A stretch of DNA of 64,000 bases from assembly GCA_964345005.1 (NCBI GenBank), contig CAYFPQ010000004.1, positions 1 through 64,000 of the forward strand, written 5' to 3'. The stretch comes from JABMPJ01 sp964345005 (GTDB taxonomy: Bacteria; Verrucomicrobiota; Kiritimatiellia; UBA8416; JABMPJ01). Shown here piece after piece: positions 17,562 to 26,526 of the stretch (position 1 is the stretch's first letter; each line of letters begins with the position of its first letter). The notes beneath the pieces are model-generated. The model made no database searches, had not been told where the DNA came from, and saw only the letters and a program-made list of their open reading frames with translations. The position numbers and the translations under genes were made by a program.

Positions 17562-18766
17562 TTACACACCCGATTCCGCCCCTGTTGTTTTGCTTTATAG
17601 AGAGCCTTGTCGGCGGCGCGCAAGACATCGTTGGGCCCGCTGTTACGATTATTGCGTTCGGCGGCTCCGGCACTGACCGTGATGCGCGTACGCGGCTGTT
17701 TCCGGCGTCGCGGCCGGGGCTGGTCCGGGCGCTTGCGCGGTCGGCGCGCTGAGCGAATCACGAAGTCGAGGGCCCCGATTTCCTTGCGAGCGGCATCAAG
17801 TTGCTCCAATGCCTCGTTGAGCTCTTTGCCAGCGAAGAGAACGGTAAACTCCTCACCGCCATAGCGAAAGGCCTTACCGCCGCCGCGGATGCGCGCCAGG
17901 CGCGAAGCGACCATCTTTAGAACCTGGTCGCCCACGTCATGGCCATAGCGGTCATTGAACTTCTTGAAGTGATCGATGTCGACCATGGCAACCGTATAGA
18001 TACCCGTAAGCTGGATCAGGGCCTCCTGGAGAGCCCGGCGACCTGGTAGCCCTGTCAGTTCATCACGGAATGCCATTCCGTAGGATGCTTCAACAAGTGA
18101 AAGCACGAGCGTGAGTCCCGCGGTTGCCAGGCAACCGGCGCGGGCGACGTCAGACGCGGGCGGCCAGACGCCTGCCAGCGCGATGAGGATGGCCCAGAAG
18201 AAGCCGCTCTCTGTTGCCGTTCCCCGCATGACGAAGCCATACAGCATCGCCGCCAATGCAGTCGCGAACGCGAGCAGAGCAACGATTGGCAGGTCAAGAA
18301 TGGGCGTGGGCATATCGGTCAGGGCACGGGCGACACCGCCGAGCGTTTGCGTGTCAGCATAGTTGTGGACCAAGGCAAGGGCGCCAGCTTGGAGTGCGAT
18401 CACCACGGCGCGGTGAATACCGCGCACCGTGAAGATTCCGCGTTCGGCGGCGAGGGCGAGGAACGTCAGGTTGATGGGTAAGAGAATGGCGATACCGTAT
18501 CGGAGCACGCGCGCGTCAAGGGCTGTTGGCGGGAGAGGGGCGACGTGGGCAAGTGCCCTGTCGCTGATGGCCAGGACGCACAGCGCCAGCAGTAAGCGGC
18601 TGCGGTGGAATCGCCATCCGAGAACCAGCCCGACCACCAGAACTACAACAGGGTAGATGCTGCGGATGCCGCCCTGCCAGTCGGCTGGCAGACGAGCAAA
18701 AGCAGCTACGAGTGCCAGCACGAACATCACCGCGCCCGGGAGCATGAATGTGGCGAGTTTCCGCAT
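17558..18766 (-). CDS. Membrane-bound diguanylate cyclase (GGDEF)
   Basis: A protein of 402 residues. The N-terminal 225 residues form about seven transmembrane helices, likely a sensor. The GGDEF domain begins at DELTGLPGRR; the metal-binding Asp is in MVDIDHFKKFND, and the active-site loop reads YGGEEF (about 301-306), so it should make c-di-GMP. The RxxD inhibitory site normally just upstream of the loop is absent. An unusual Arg/Lys/Pro-rich insertion (RSARRPRKRPDQPRPRRRKQ, about 334-353) interrupts the domain and may lie at the surface. It heads the minus-strand run that ends with the MshEN protein. Confidence 0.9.
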   Translation of the reverse strand: MRKLATFMLPGAVMFVLALVAAFARLPADWQGGIRSIYPVVVLVVGLVLGWRFHRSRLLLALCVLAISDRALAHVAPLPPTALDARVLRYGIAILLPINLTFLALAAERGIFTVRGIHRAVVIALQAGALALVHNYADTQTLGGVARALTDMPTPILDLPIVALLAFATALAAMLYGFVMRGTATESGFFWAILIALAGVWPPASDVARAGCLATAGLTLVLSLVEASYGMAFRDELTGLPGRRALQEALIQLTGIYTVAMVDIDHFKKFNDRYGHDVGDQVLKMVASRLARIRGGGKAFRYGGEEFTVLFAGKELNEALEQLDAARKEIGALDFVIRSARRPRKRPDQPRPRRRKQPRTRITVSAGAAERNNRNSGPNDVLRAADKALYKAKQQGRNRVCK

Positions 18767-18869
18767 ACCATCACTCTTACCGAAAATGCGCCCTGAGGCA
18801 ACAACTTCGGGCGTTTCGCGCCATTTACTGCTCGACTAGCGAGCCACGGTTCTTCAGGATTCAGCGGTT

Positions 18870-20465
18870 ATGACAACTCAAGAATCAACTTCTTCGCTGG
18901 ACGCGCTTACCTCCCTGAGTAAGCGGCGTGGTTTCATCTTTCAAAGCTCCGAGATTTACGGCGGAATCAACGGTTTCTGGGACTATGGGCCCCTTGGCGT
19001 TGAGCTGAAACGTAACATCAAGCAGGCCTGGTGGGATGACATGGTCCGCAAGCGCGAGGATATCGTGGGCTTGGACTGCTCAATCATTATGAATCCACGC
19101 GTGTGGGAGGCATCCGGACACGTGGGCGGGTTCAGCGACCCTATGCTGACCTGCCGTCAGTGCCGCAAGCATTTCCGGGCCGACCACATGGACGACCTGA
19201 TTGCGCAGAGCGATTGGATCAGCTCTCTCGCCGAGGCCGGCGAGATCGACGAGGATGGCAAGCTGACACTCGATCGCGCCAGGCTGGAGCGCTGGATTCG
19301 TAAGCGCGGTCGCAAGCAGGCCAAGGGCATGCTACTGGTCAAAGATGCCGAGACACATATCGATGCCGTGGCGCGCACCATCGGCGAGGAAGCACGGGCG
19401 CTGCGTGACGTCCTCGTGGACCTGGGTATGCCGGGACTGCCCGAGGACAGTGACCCGATGCCCTGTCCTTACTGCGGCGGGGACCTCACCGCGCCGCGCC
19501 AATTCAACCTGATGTTCAAGACCTACATTGGCGCCATGGAGGACCATTCCGCCACGGCGTACCTACGTCCGGAAACCGCCCAGGGCATTTTCTGCAACTA
19601 CAAGAATGTCCTCGACTCCTATCGCATCCGGCCGCCATTCGGGATTGCGCAGATCGGGAAGAGCTTCCGCAACGAGATCAATCCGCGCAACTACACCTTC
19701 CGGAGCCGCGAGTTCGAACAGATGGAGATCGAGTTCTTCTGCCATCCGGACGAAGCCGACACGTGGTACACCTATTGGCGCGACCTACGCTACAACTGGT
19801 ATGTCTCGCTGGGGCTCAGAAGCGAGAAGCTCCATCTACGTGATCATGATCCTGACGAACTGGCGCACTATGCACGCGCCTGCGCCGACGTGGAATACGA
19901 TTTTCCTTTCGGTTGCAGCGAACTCGAGGGCATTGCGAATCGTACCGATTACGATCTGACGAAGCACCAGGAGTACAGCGGCAAGGATATGCGCTACTTC
20001 GATGACCAGACACGGGACCGCTATATCCCGTTCGTGATCGAGCCCTCGGGCGGCGTAGACAGGGCTACGCTCGCGTTCCTGACAGAAGCCTACACGGAGG
20101 ACGCAGCACCGAACGACAAGGGCGAGATGCAGAAGCGGACCGTCATGAAGCTGCACCCCCGTCTCGCCCCCACCAAGGCGGCAATCTTCCCGTTGGTCAA
20201 GAAGGACGGGATGCCAGAGGCGGCCACACAGATTTACGAAGCCTGCAAGAAGGCCGGTTTGGCCGTGTTTTACGATGAGAAGGGCGCGATCGGGCGGCGG
20301 TACCGCCGTCAGGACGAGGCAGGTACGCCTTACTGCATCACGGTGGATGGCGATACCGTCAGCGGAGGAACGGTGACGGTTCGTGAGCGCGACACGCTGG
20401 TGCAGGAGCGCATTGCTGCGGAAGATGTACCGTCTTTCATCGCCAAGAGTCTGCAGGGCGAGTAG
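18870..20465 (+). CDS. glyQS: Glycyl-tRNA synthetase, dimeric type
   Basis: A class II aminoacyl-tRNA synthetase of 531 residues that charges tRNA-Gly. It belongs to the single-chain homodimeric form found in archaea, eukaryotes and some bacteria, not the alpha2-beta2 form of E. coli. The start RRGFIFQSSEIYGG, motif 2 (FRNEINPRNYTFRSREFEQME) in the middle, and motif 3 (GGVDRATLAFL) are all visible. Zinc-type Cys pairs are CRQCRKHF and CPYCGG. The C-terminal anticodon-binding domain begins at HPRLAPTKAAIFPL. It is the first gene of a long plus-strand run ending with lepB. Confidence 0.95.
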   Translation: MTTQESTSSLDALTSLSKRRGFIFQSSEIYGGINGFWDYGPLGVELKRNIKQAWWDDMVRKREDIVGLDCSIIMNPRVWEASGHVGGFSDPMLTCRQCRKHFRADHMDDLIAQSDWISSLAEAGEIDEDGKLTLDRARLERWIRKRGRKQAKGMLLVKDAETHIDAVARTIGEEARALRDVLVDLGMPGLPEDSDPMPCPYCGGDLTAPRQFNLMFKTYIGAMEDHSATAYLRPETAQGIFCNYKNVLDSYRIRPPFGIAQIGKSFRNEINPRNYTFRSREFEQMEIEFFCHPDEADTWYTYWRDLRYNWYVSLGLRSEKLHLRDHDPDELAHYARACADVEYDFPFGCSELEGIANRTDYDLTKHQEYSGKDMRYFDDQTRDRYIPFVIEPSGGVDRATLAFLTEAYTEDAAPNDKGEMQKRTVMKLHPRLAPTKAAIFPLVKKDGMPEAATQIYEACKKAGLAVFYDEKGAIGRRYRRQDEAGTPYCITVDGDTVSGGTVTVRERDTLVQERIAAEDVPSFIAKSLQGE

Positions 20466-20471
20466 CTGCAT

Positions 20472-21218
20472 ATGAGCGAACTGCTCAATATATTGACGCG
20501 CGTCCAATCCGGCGAGATGAGCGTCGCCGAGGGCGCTGCTGCACTGGGCGAGCGCGAGGTGGACCTGGGATTCGCTCGGGTCGATACGGAACGTGAGGCC
20601 CGGCGAGGTTTGCCGGAAGTGATCTTTGGTCCCGGGAAAGACCCCGACCACATGGTCGAGATATCCCAGGCTCTCATCGATGCCGGTCAGAACGTTTTCG
20701 CGACGCGTGTCACCGAAGCGCAGCTCAGTCGACTGCGTGAGAACTTCTCCGATCTGGTATACCACGAGGACGCTAAGGCCATTACAATAGACCGCTTTCC
20801 TCGCAAGGAGCCGAAGGGATTCGTGGCTGTTGTGTGCGCCGGCACCTCCGATCTTCCGGTAGCTGCCGAGGCCGCACTGGCGGCCGAACGCATGGGCGCG
20901 CGAGTCGAGCGCATCTGCGATGTTGGCGTTGCCGGTCTCCATCGGCTCGTGGGCCACCTGGACCTTCTGAGGTCGGCAAGGGTCATCGTGGTGGTTGCCG
21001 GTATGGAGGGCGCGCTTCCGTCCGTAGTGGCGGGCCTGGTCCAACGCCCCATTGTTGCGGTTCCCACAAGCGTGGGATACGGAACGGGTATGAATGGTGT
21101 GGCTGCCATGCTCACGATGCTCAACTCGTGCGTTCCTGGTATCACCGTGGTGAATATCGATAACGGTTTTGGTGGTGGCGTGGCTGCCGGCATGATCAAC
21201 AGGCGAGACGACGTGTAA
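20472..21218 (+). CDS. larB: Nickel-pincer cofactor biosynthesis protein LarB
   Basis: A cytoplasmic enzyme of 248 residues. The C-terminal 130 residues match the PurE-like carboxylase fold (AGTSDLPVAAEAA, GMEGALPSVVAGL, PTSVGYG). LarB carboxylates and hydrolyses nicotinic acid adenine dinucleotide as the first step to the nickel pincer nucleotide. It starts six bases after glyQS, and larC overlaps its stop by one base (TAATG). nadA, which makes the NAD precursor quinolinate, is one gene further on. LarA and LarE are not in this window. Confidence 0.92.
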   Translation: MSELLNILTRVQSGEMSVAEGAAALGEREVDLGFARVDTEREARRGLPEVIFGPGKDPDHMVEISQALIDAGQNVFATRVTEAQLSRLRENFSDLVYHEDAKAITIDRFPRKEPKGFVAVVCAGTSDLPVAAEAALAAERMGARVERICDVGVAGLHRLVGHLDLLRSARVIVVVAGMEGALPSVVAGLVQRPIVAVPTSVGYGTGMNGVAAMLTMLNSCVPGITVVNIDNGFGGGVAAGMINRRDDV

Positions 21219-22420
21219 TGAAGCTCCTGCGATTCGACAGTGTGGGCGGGGCCAGTGGAAACATGCTGCTCGGTGCCCTGATCGGGCTCGGTGTGGACCG
21301 TGACCGGCTTGCCGAGCTGTTGCAGACGCTCCCGATCGAGGCGTTCAGCCTGGATGTCAGCGAGGTGACGCGGTTTGGGCAGCGCGGGCTGCATGTCGAG
21401 GTGGTTGTTTCAGACAAGCACCATCCGCATCGGGGGCTGGATGATATCAGGAAGATCATCGCTCAGGGCAAACTCGGTGAGCGTACTCGTGCGCTCGCTC
21501 TCGCAACCTTTCAGCGGCTGGCTGAAGCAGAGGCTGCCGTGCACGGAACGACTCCCGAGGCCGTGCACTTTCACGAAGTTGGCGCCATGGATGCCATCAT
21601 CGATATCGTCGGAGCCTGCGCATGTCTTGAGCTGCTTGGAATCGATGCGGTCCAGTGTTCCGCACTGCCTGTCGGCACCGGCACCGTCGAAGCGGCGCAC
21701 GGGGTGCTTCCGCTTCCCGTGCCGGCAACGGCGATCCTGTTGAAGGATGTTCCGGTTACACCCACGGAACTGCCTTTCGAATTGGTGACGCCTACCGGGG
21801 CAGCGCTTCTGACCACCTGGTTGGATCTGCTGCCTGCAGGAGTGGGGGAGGGCGGTGCTATTCGCGGGGTCGCAACGGGGTTCGGTACGCGCGAACTGCC
21901 CGACCGGCCTAACGCTTTGCGCGTGATGCTTCTTGAGAGTGCTGGGAAAGAGATCGACGATGTGGATGGCGATACCTGCCGCGTTCTGGAGTGCAATGTC
22001 GACGACATGAGTCCCGAGCTGGTCGGTTCCCTGTACGAGCGACTGAGGGCGGCGGGAGCGCTGGATGTCTTTACGACACCGGTTCAGATGAAGAAGCAGC
22101 GGCCCGGTGTGCTCCTGACTGTACTTTGCAGTGAAGATCAGCGCGAAGCGCTCCTGGAGATTATCTTCACCGAGAGCACAACTTTCGGTGTGCGCGAGTA
22201 CCCTGTGTCCAGAAGCACGCTGGAACGCGAGCTGATCCCGGTTGAGACGCCATACGGAACGGTGAATGTAAAGGTGGGGCGATGGAAAGGGCGCGTGGTG
22301 ACGCGCGCACCGGAGTATGAGGACTGCGTGGCGGCGGCCAAGGCTAACGATGCGCCGGTGAAGGTTGTCTACGAGGTAGCCGTGAAGAGTCTGGAGCGAC
22401 TGGAGAACTCTGATGACTGA
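21218..22420 (+). CDS. larC: Nickel insertion protein LarC
   Basis: A protein of 400 residues spanning both the LarC1 and LarC2 parts in one frame, so no programmed frameshift is needed as it is in Lactiplantibacillus. The N-terminus DSVGGASGNMLLGALIGLG, the FHEVGAMDAIIDIVGA motif and the C-terminal LECNVDDMSPE are diagnostic. LarC uses CTP to load nickel into the pincer nucleotide. It overlaps larB by one base and nadA by eight, so translation of all three is coupled. Confidence 0.93.
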   Translation: MKLLRFDSVGGASGNMLLGALIGLGVDRDRLAELLQTLPIEAFSLDVSEVTRFGQRGLHVEVVVSDKHHPHRGLDDIRKIIAQGKLGERTRALALATFQRLAEAEAAVHGTTPEAVHFHEVGAMDAIIDIVGACACLELLGIDAVQCSALPVGTGTVEAAHGVLPLPVPATAILLKDVPVTPTELPFELVTPTGAALLTTWLDLLPAGVGEGGAIRGVATGFGTRELPDRPNALRVMLLESAGKEIDDVDGDTCRVLECNVDDMSPELVGSLYERLRAAGALDVFTTPVQMKKQRPGVLLTVLCSEDQREALLEIIFTESTTFGVREYPVSRSTLERELIPVETPYGTVNVKVGRWKGRVVTRAPEYEDCVAAAKANDAPVKVVYEVAVKSLERLENSDD

Positions 22421-23438
22421 CACGTCTTTACGCATCAGCGCCATTCGTGAGGAGTGGGGAGATCGCCTGTTGATTCTGGGGCACCACTACCAGCGTCCGT
22501 CTGTTCTGAAGCACGCCGACAAACTGGGCGACTCTCTTGAGCTCTCTCGGCTCGCCGCGGAACAGAAGAAGGCTGAACGGATTGTGTTCTGTGGCGTTCA
22601 TTTCATGGCCGAATCGGCCGACATTCTGACCTCGCCGGAGCAGACCGTCTATATGCCCGAGACGGGTGCGGGCTGCCCGATGGCAGATATGGCAACAGCG
22701 GAACTGATGCAGACGGGCTGGAATCGGTTGGCCGGTGTGTGCGACGAATGGTTGCCGGTGGTCTATGTCAACAGCACGGCGCGTATCAAGGCGCTGTGTG
22801 GCAAGCTGGGCGGCAGTACGTGTACATCCAGCAATGCCCGCAAGGTGTTTGAGTGGGCACAGGCGCAGGGCAAGCGCATCTTCTTTCTTCCAGATGAGCA
22901 TCTTGGCCGGAATACTGCCGCAGCGATGGGCATTCCGGATGAGGAGGTGGCTCTCTACAACCCGGCTTGCGCCGATGGGGGGATATCAGACGACGATATC
23001 GAGCGCGCGCGCGTGATCGTCTGGAAGGGCTACTGTATTGTGCACGTGGCTTTCACGATCGAGCAGATCAGGATGGTGCGTGAGGCAAACCCAGGAGCGA
23101 CGATCATCGTGCATCCCGAAACCCCACGCGAGGCAGCCGATCTCGCCGACGGTCAGGGATCGACATCCCAGATCATCAAGGCCGTCGAGGCGGCACCCGA
23201 CGGGAGTACGCTTATTGTAGGAACCGAGCAGCATCTGGTTGAGCGTCTTGCTGAAGAGCAAGCCGGACGTGTGACGGTGAAGTGTCTGAAACCCTCGATC
23301 TGCGCCAACATGGCCAAGACGAACGAGCAGAACCTGCTACGGCTAATGGAGGAGTGGCCTGCGGTTTCAGAGATCCACGTTCCGCCCGATATCGCTGACG
23401 ACGCGCGCCTCGCGCTGAAGCGTATGTTGGAGCTTTAG
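22413..23438 (+). CDS. nadA: Quinolinate synthase A
   Basis: A protein of 341 residues that condenses iminoaspartate with dihydroxyacetone phosphate to give quinolinate for NAD synthesis. The three Cys ligands of the [4Fe-4S] cluster are identifiable: Cys88 (GAGCPMAD), Cys208 (KGYCIVH) and Cys297 near the C-terminus (PSICANM). FCGVHFMAESADIL and GSTSQII are family signatures. It overlaps larC by eight bases. Making an NAD precursor fits with larB, which consumes a nicotinate dinucleotide. NadB is not in the window. Confidence 0.95.
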   Translation: MTDTSLRISAIREEWGDRLLILGHHYQRPSVLKHADKLGDSLELSRLAAEQKKAERIVFCGVHFMAESADILTSPEQTVYMPETGAGCPMADMATAELMQTGWNRLAGVCDEWLPVVYVNSTARIKALCGKLGGSTCTSSNARKVFEWAQAQGKRIFFLPDEHLGRNTAAAMGIPDEEVALYNPACADGGISDDDIERARVIVWKGYCIVHVAFTIEQIRMVREANPGATIIVHPETPREAADLADGQGSTSQIIKAVEAAPDGSTLIVGTEQHLVERLAEEQAGRVTVKCLKPSICANMAKTNEQNLLRLMEEWPAVSEIHVPPDIADDARLALKRMLEL

Positions 23439-23440
23439 GC

Positions 23441-24139
23441 ATGACAGACGAGACTACGAAAGCCAATCCGACCCACTGGTGTGTGCTTCTGCCTGCCTAC
23501 CAGGAGGGGGGGCGCATCGGTCGGACGGTTGAGGCGGTACGAGCGTACTGTTCCGATGTCGTCGTGGTGGACGATGGATCAACCGACGGCACGTCCGAAG
23601 AGGCGCGCGAGGCGGGCGCGATCGTTGTTCCCCATGAACGCAACATGGGCAAGGGAGTGGCGCTTCAGACAGGATTCAAGCACGTCATGAAGGCGGGCTA
23701 CGACTGTGTCGTCACGATGGACGGTGACGGCCAGCATGCGCCGGAGGACCTGCCTGGCTTTCTCGATGTCTATCGCGAGAGTGGGGCACCGGTCGTGGTC
23801 GGCAATCGTATGTCGGACCCGAGGACGATGCCGCTGGTGCGACGTCTGACGAACCGCTTCATGAGCTGGTTGCTGAGTCGGCGGATGGGGCAGCATGTGC
23901 CCGATACGCAGAATGGTTACCGGCTGTATGATCGGGAAGTGCTTCCAATACTGTTGGCAACTGTCTCGGAGGGGTTCGCGGCGGAGTCGGAGGTGTTGCT
24001 CGATCTGTCCGAGGCCGGCAAGACGATAGCTTCAGCACCAACACGAATCATCTACGGAGACGAGCGGAGCAAGATTCGACCGGTGCGCGACACCATCAAG
24101 TTTTTCCGTATGCTGCATCGTCACCAGAGAGAAGGGTAA
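23441..24139 (+). CDS. Family 2 glycosyltransferase, dolichyl-phosphate mannose synthase-like
   Basis: A GT-A glycosyltransferase of 232 residues. LLPAYQEGGRIGRTVEAV opens the nucleotide-binding fold, DDGSTDGT is the family motif, and the DxD site is MDGDGQH. There is no C-terminal membrane domain, so it resembles the short DPM1/GT2 form that uses a polyprenyl phosphate acceptor. It starts two bases after nadA. Role in envelope glycan synthesis is likely; donor and acceptor are unknown. Confidence 0.85.
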   Translation: MTDETTKANPTHWCVLLPAYQEGGRIGRTVEAVRAYCSDVVVVDDGSTDGTSEEAREAGAIVVPHERNMGKGVALQTGFKHVMKAGYDCVVTMDGDGQHAPEDLPGFLDVYRESGAPVVVGNRMSDPRTMPLVRRLTNRFMSWLLSRRMGQHVPDTQNGYRLYDREVLPILLATVSEGFAAESEVLLDLSEAGKTIASAPTRIIYGDERSKIRPVRDTIKFFRMLHRHQREG

Positions 24140-24145
24140 GAAGAC

Positions 24146-24664
24146 GTGATAAAGGCAATAGCGATTCTGACGGCGATAACACTCATTCCTGCGCTGGAAC
24201 TGCGCGCTTCCATTCCAATCGGCATCTTCAATCCGGATATGCAGGCGACCGTGTCCTGGCCGACGGTTGCCGCGATCTGCATTGTGGCCAACATCATTCT
24301 GGGATGGGTGGTATTCTGGGTGATGGGCCCCGTATTTACATTCATACGCCGTTGGGGCTGGTTCGATCGCAAGATCTGGCCGATCCTGGAGCGTACGCAA
24401 CATAAGATCCATCCTTACGTTGAGAAGTATGGTGAGATTGGTGTGGCCGTGTTCATCGGTATTCCGCTCCCGGGCTCCGGGGTGTACACGGGCGCATTCG
24501 GATCCTACCTGCTTGGCTTGGATAAGCGGAAGTTCGCGATCGCGAATGTCATAGGTGTTCTTATCGCAGCGGTGGCTGTTACGGCGCTTTGTCTGGCCAT
24601 TATGCATGGCGCTGTTGGTGAAGACAGCCTGATCGCGCGGCTATTCCTGAAGCAAGAGCACTAG
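24146..24664 (+). CDS. Small multidrug export family membrane protein (COG2426)
   Basis: A protein of 172 residues with about four helices. The N-terminal PALELRASIPIGI and the GIPLPGSGVYTGAFGSYLLGLDKRK stretch match the Sm_multidrug_ex family closely. Despite the name, transport activity has little direct support. It begins with GTG 24146, seven bases after the glycosyltransferase, with a weak purine-rich ribosome site. It is a likely member of the surrounding operon. Confidence 0.8.
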   Translation: MIKAIAILTAITLIPALELRASIPIGIFNPDMQATVSWPTVAAICIVANIILGWVVFWVMGPVFTFIRRWGWFDRKIWPILERTQHKIHPYVEKYGEIGVAVFIGIPLPGSGVYTGAFGSYLLGLDKRKFAIANVIGVLIAAVAVTALCLAIMHGAVGEDSLIARLFLKQEH

Positions 24665-24672
24665 GTCTCCTC

Positions 24673-25092
24673 ATGCGTGTACTCGGCATCGATTACGGAA
24701 CGGTTCGCCTCGGGGTCGCTGTTAGCGATGAACTCGGGATGATCGCCACCGGCCGCGAGTCGATCAACGTGCGATCAATGCAGGATGCCGTGACCAAGTC
24801 TGTTGCAGCCGTGACGAGTTACGAGGCAACGCGGGTCGTCGTAGGGCTTCCGCTGAACATGGACGGCAGTAGCGGGCCGATGGCCAAGGCCGTGCAGGTC
24901 TTTATCAACAAGCTCAGCGATGAGGTCGACATTCCGATCGAAACCTGGGATGAGCGCATGACCAGCCAGGAGGCCGAGCGTGTACTGATTGAAGCCGATG
25001 TGAGCCGCGAGAAGCGCAAGCGTGTGATCGACAAGATGGCCGCGCAGGCGATTCTGCAAAGCTGGCTCGACGCACACTACACTCCGCTGTAA
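24673..25092 (+). CDS. ruvX: Putative pre-16S rRNA nuclease / Holliday junction resolvase homologue YqgF
   Basis: A protein of 139 residues with the RNase H-like fold. The opening VLGIDYGTVRLGVAVSD contains the first catalytic Asp; VVGLPLNMDGSSG and WDERMTSQEAERVL complete the family signature. YqgF processes the 5' end of 16S rRNA in E. coli and is often near-essential. It lies eight bases after the membrane protein and two before truA. Confidence 0.93.
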   Translation: MRVLGIDYGTVRLGVAVSDELGMIATGRESINVRSMQDAVTKSVAAVTSYEATRVVVGLPLNMDGSSGPMAKAVQVFINKLSDEVDIPIETWDERMTSQEAERVLIEADVSREKRKRVIDKMAAQAILQSWLDAHYTPL

Positions 25093-25094
25093 CG

Positions 25095-25832
25095 ATGCAA
25101 CGTTGTCGATTCGATATCAGCTACGATGGTACCGGGTACGCCGGCTGGCAAATACAGCCGAACGGTATGGCCGTGCAGGAGGTCATCCAGAATGCGATGG
25201 AGCAAGTCCTGAACGCGAGCGTGAAGCTGCATGGTAGTGGGCGTACCGACCAAGGCGTGCATGCACGAAAACAGGTTGCGCATGCGGACATCCCTTCGGC
25301 CTGGGATCCGTCGAAACTTCAACTGGCCTTGAATGCTGTCTTGCCCGGCGACATCCGTATCATGCGCGCGAGGACGGTCGCAGGCACTTTTGACGCCCGC
25401 CGCAGTGTTCGGGTCAAAGAGTACCGCTATTTCATATGGAACGGTGACGTGCTGCCGCCTGTTAAGCGGCGCTACACGACCCATATCCGGAAACCGCTGG
25501 ACGCAGGCCCGATGCAGGTGGCGGCGTCGATGCTCGTAGGCAGGCATGATTTCTCGGCGTTCTCTGCCAACCCCAAGCGGCATGTTGAGACACACGTGAG
25601 GCGGCTGGACCGTCTCGATGTTCGCCGACGTGGTTCCGAGATCGCGATCATAGCTGCAGGAGAGGGTTTTTTGTACAAGATGGTGCGCAGTGTGGCCGGC
25701 TTTCTGATCCGAGTGGGGGAGGGGGCGGTCGCGCCTGCCGTCGCCAGGGAGATTCTCGATTCCAGAACACGGACCGCACGCGTGCCTACGGCCCCGCCAG
25801 AGGGCCTTTTCCTCTGGAACGTGACCTACTGA
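25095..25832 (+). CDS. truA: tRNA pseudouridine(38-40) synthase
   Basis: A protein of 245 residues. The catalytic Asp52 sits in SGRTDQGVHA and the start FDISYDGTGYAGWQIQP is typical. The enzyme isomerises uridines 38-40 in the anticodon arm of many tRNAs. Length matches the family. The gene is packed between ruvX and rpe in the same operon. Confidence 0.95.
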   Translation: MQRCRFDISYDGTGYAGWQIQPNGMAVQEVIQNAMEQVLNASVKLHGSGRTDQGVHARKQVAHADIPSAWDPSKLQLALNAVLPGDIRIMRARTVAGTFDARRSVRVKEYRYFIWNGDVLPPVKRRYTTHIRKPLDAGPMQVAASMLVGRHDFSAFSANPKRHVETHVRRLDRLDVRRRGSEIAIIAAGEGFLYKMVRSVAGFLIRVGEGAVAPAVAREILDSRTRTARVPTAPPEGLFLWNVTY

Positions 25833-25850
25833 TCTGGCATATTCCGGCGC

Positions 25851-26525
25851 ATGCATATCCAGATTCTACCTTCTCTGTTGGCTGCTGATTTTGGGGCGTT
25901 GCGCGCTGAGGCCCTGCGCGCTGAGAATGAGGGGGGCGACTCTCTTCATCTCGACATTATGGATGCCCATTTTGTACCCAATCTCAGCATGGGGCCGGAC
26001 GTTGTCAAAATGTGCAAAGCGGCCCTCCACATACCGCTCAGTGTCCACCTGATGATGAGCCGGCCCGACCAGTACTTCATCAACTTCATCGAGGCGGGCG
26101 CCGACTCGTTGCTTATCCACATCGAGGCTGACTGCGATGTCCCCAAGACACTGCACCGCATCCATGAGCATGGCGCCAAGGCCGGTATCACCGTCAATCC
26201 CGATACGCCAGCCAAGATGATTTTCCCTGTGCTGGATATTGTGGAAGAGGTGCTCTGCATGACGGTGCATCCGGGCTACGGGGGGCAGTCCTTCATCAGC
26301 GAAGTGCTTCCCAAGATACGTGAGATCCGCGACTTCGCTAACGCGAATGGCTTACCCGATCTCGACATCATGGTTGATGGTGGCATCAACAATGAGACGG
26401 CTGCCGAGTGTGCACGCGCAGGGGCTAACCTGTTCGTAGCCGGCACCTCGCTCTATGCCGAGGCGGATATGAAGCGCGCCATCGATCGGATGCGCCTGGC
26501 CTCGTGCGAGGCATTCGTTTCCTGA
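25851..26525 (+). CDS. rpe: Ribulose-phosphate 3-epimerase
   Basis: A TIM-barrel enzyme of 224 residues interconverting ribulose 5-phosphate and xylulose 5-phosphate. ILPSLLAADFG, the metal-site LDIMDAHFVPN, MTVHPGYGGQ and VDGGIN are diagnostic. It starts 18 bases after truA and ends one base before lepA. It belongs to the pentose phosphate pathway. Confidence 0.95.
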   Translation: MHIQILPSLLAADFGALRAEALRAENEGGDSLHLDIMDAHFVPNLSMGPDVVKMCKAALHIPLSVHLMMSRPDQYFINFIEAGADSLLIHIEADCDVPKTLHRIHEHGAKAGITVNPDTPAKMIFPVLDIVEEVLCMTVHPGYGGQSFISEVLPKIREIRDFANANGLPDLDIMVDGGINNETAAECARAGANLFVAGTSLYAEADMKRAIDRMRLASCEAFVS

Positions 26526-26526
26526 C

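Noticed and set aside
22413..23438. Apparent loss of a Fe-S ligand in NadA at HPETP
   Set aside because: The three cluster Cys are at 88, 208 and 297; the HPE position varies in functional enzymes (Ser in E. coli).
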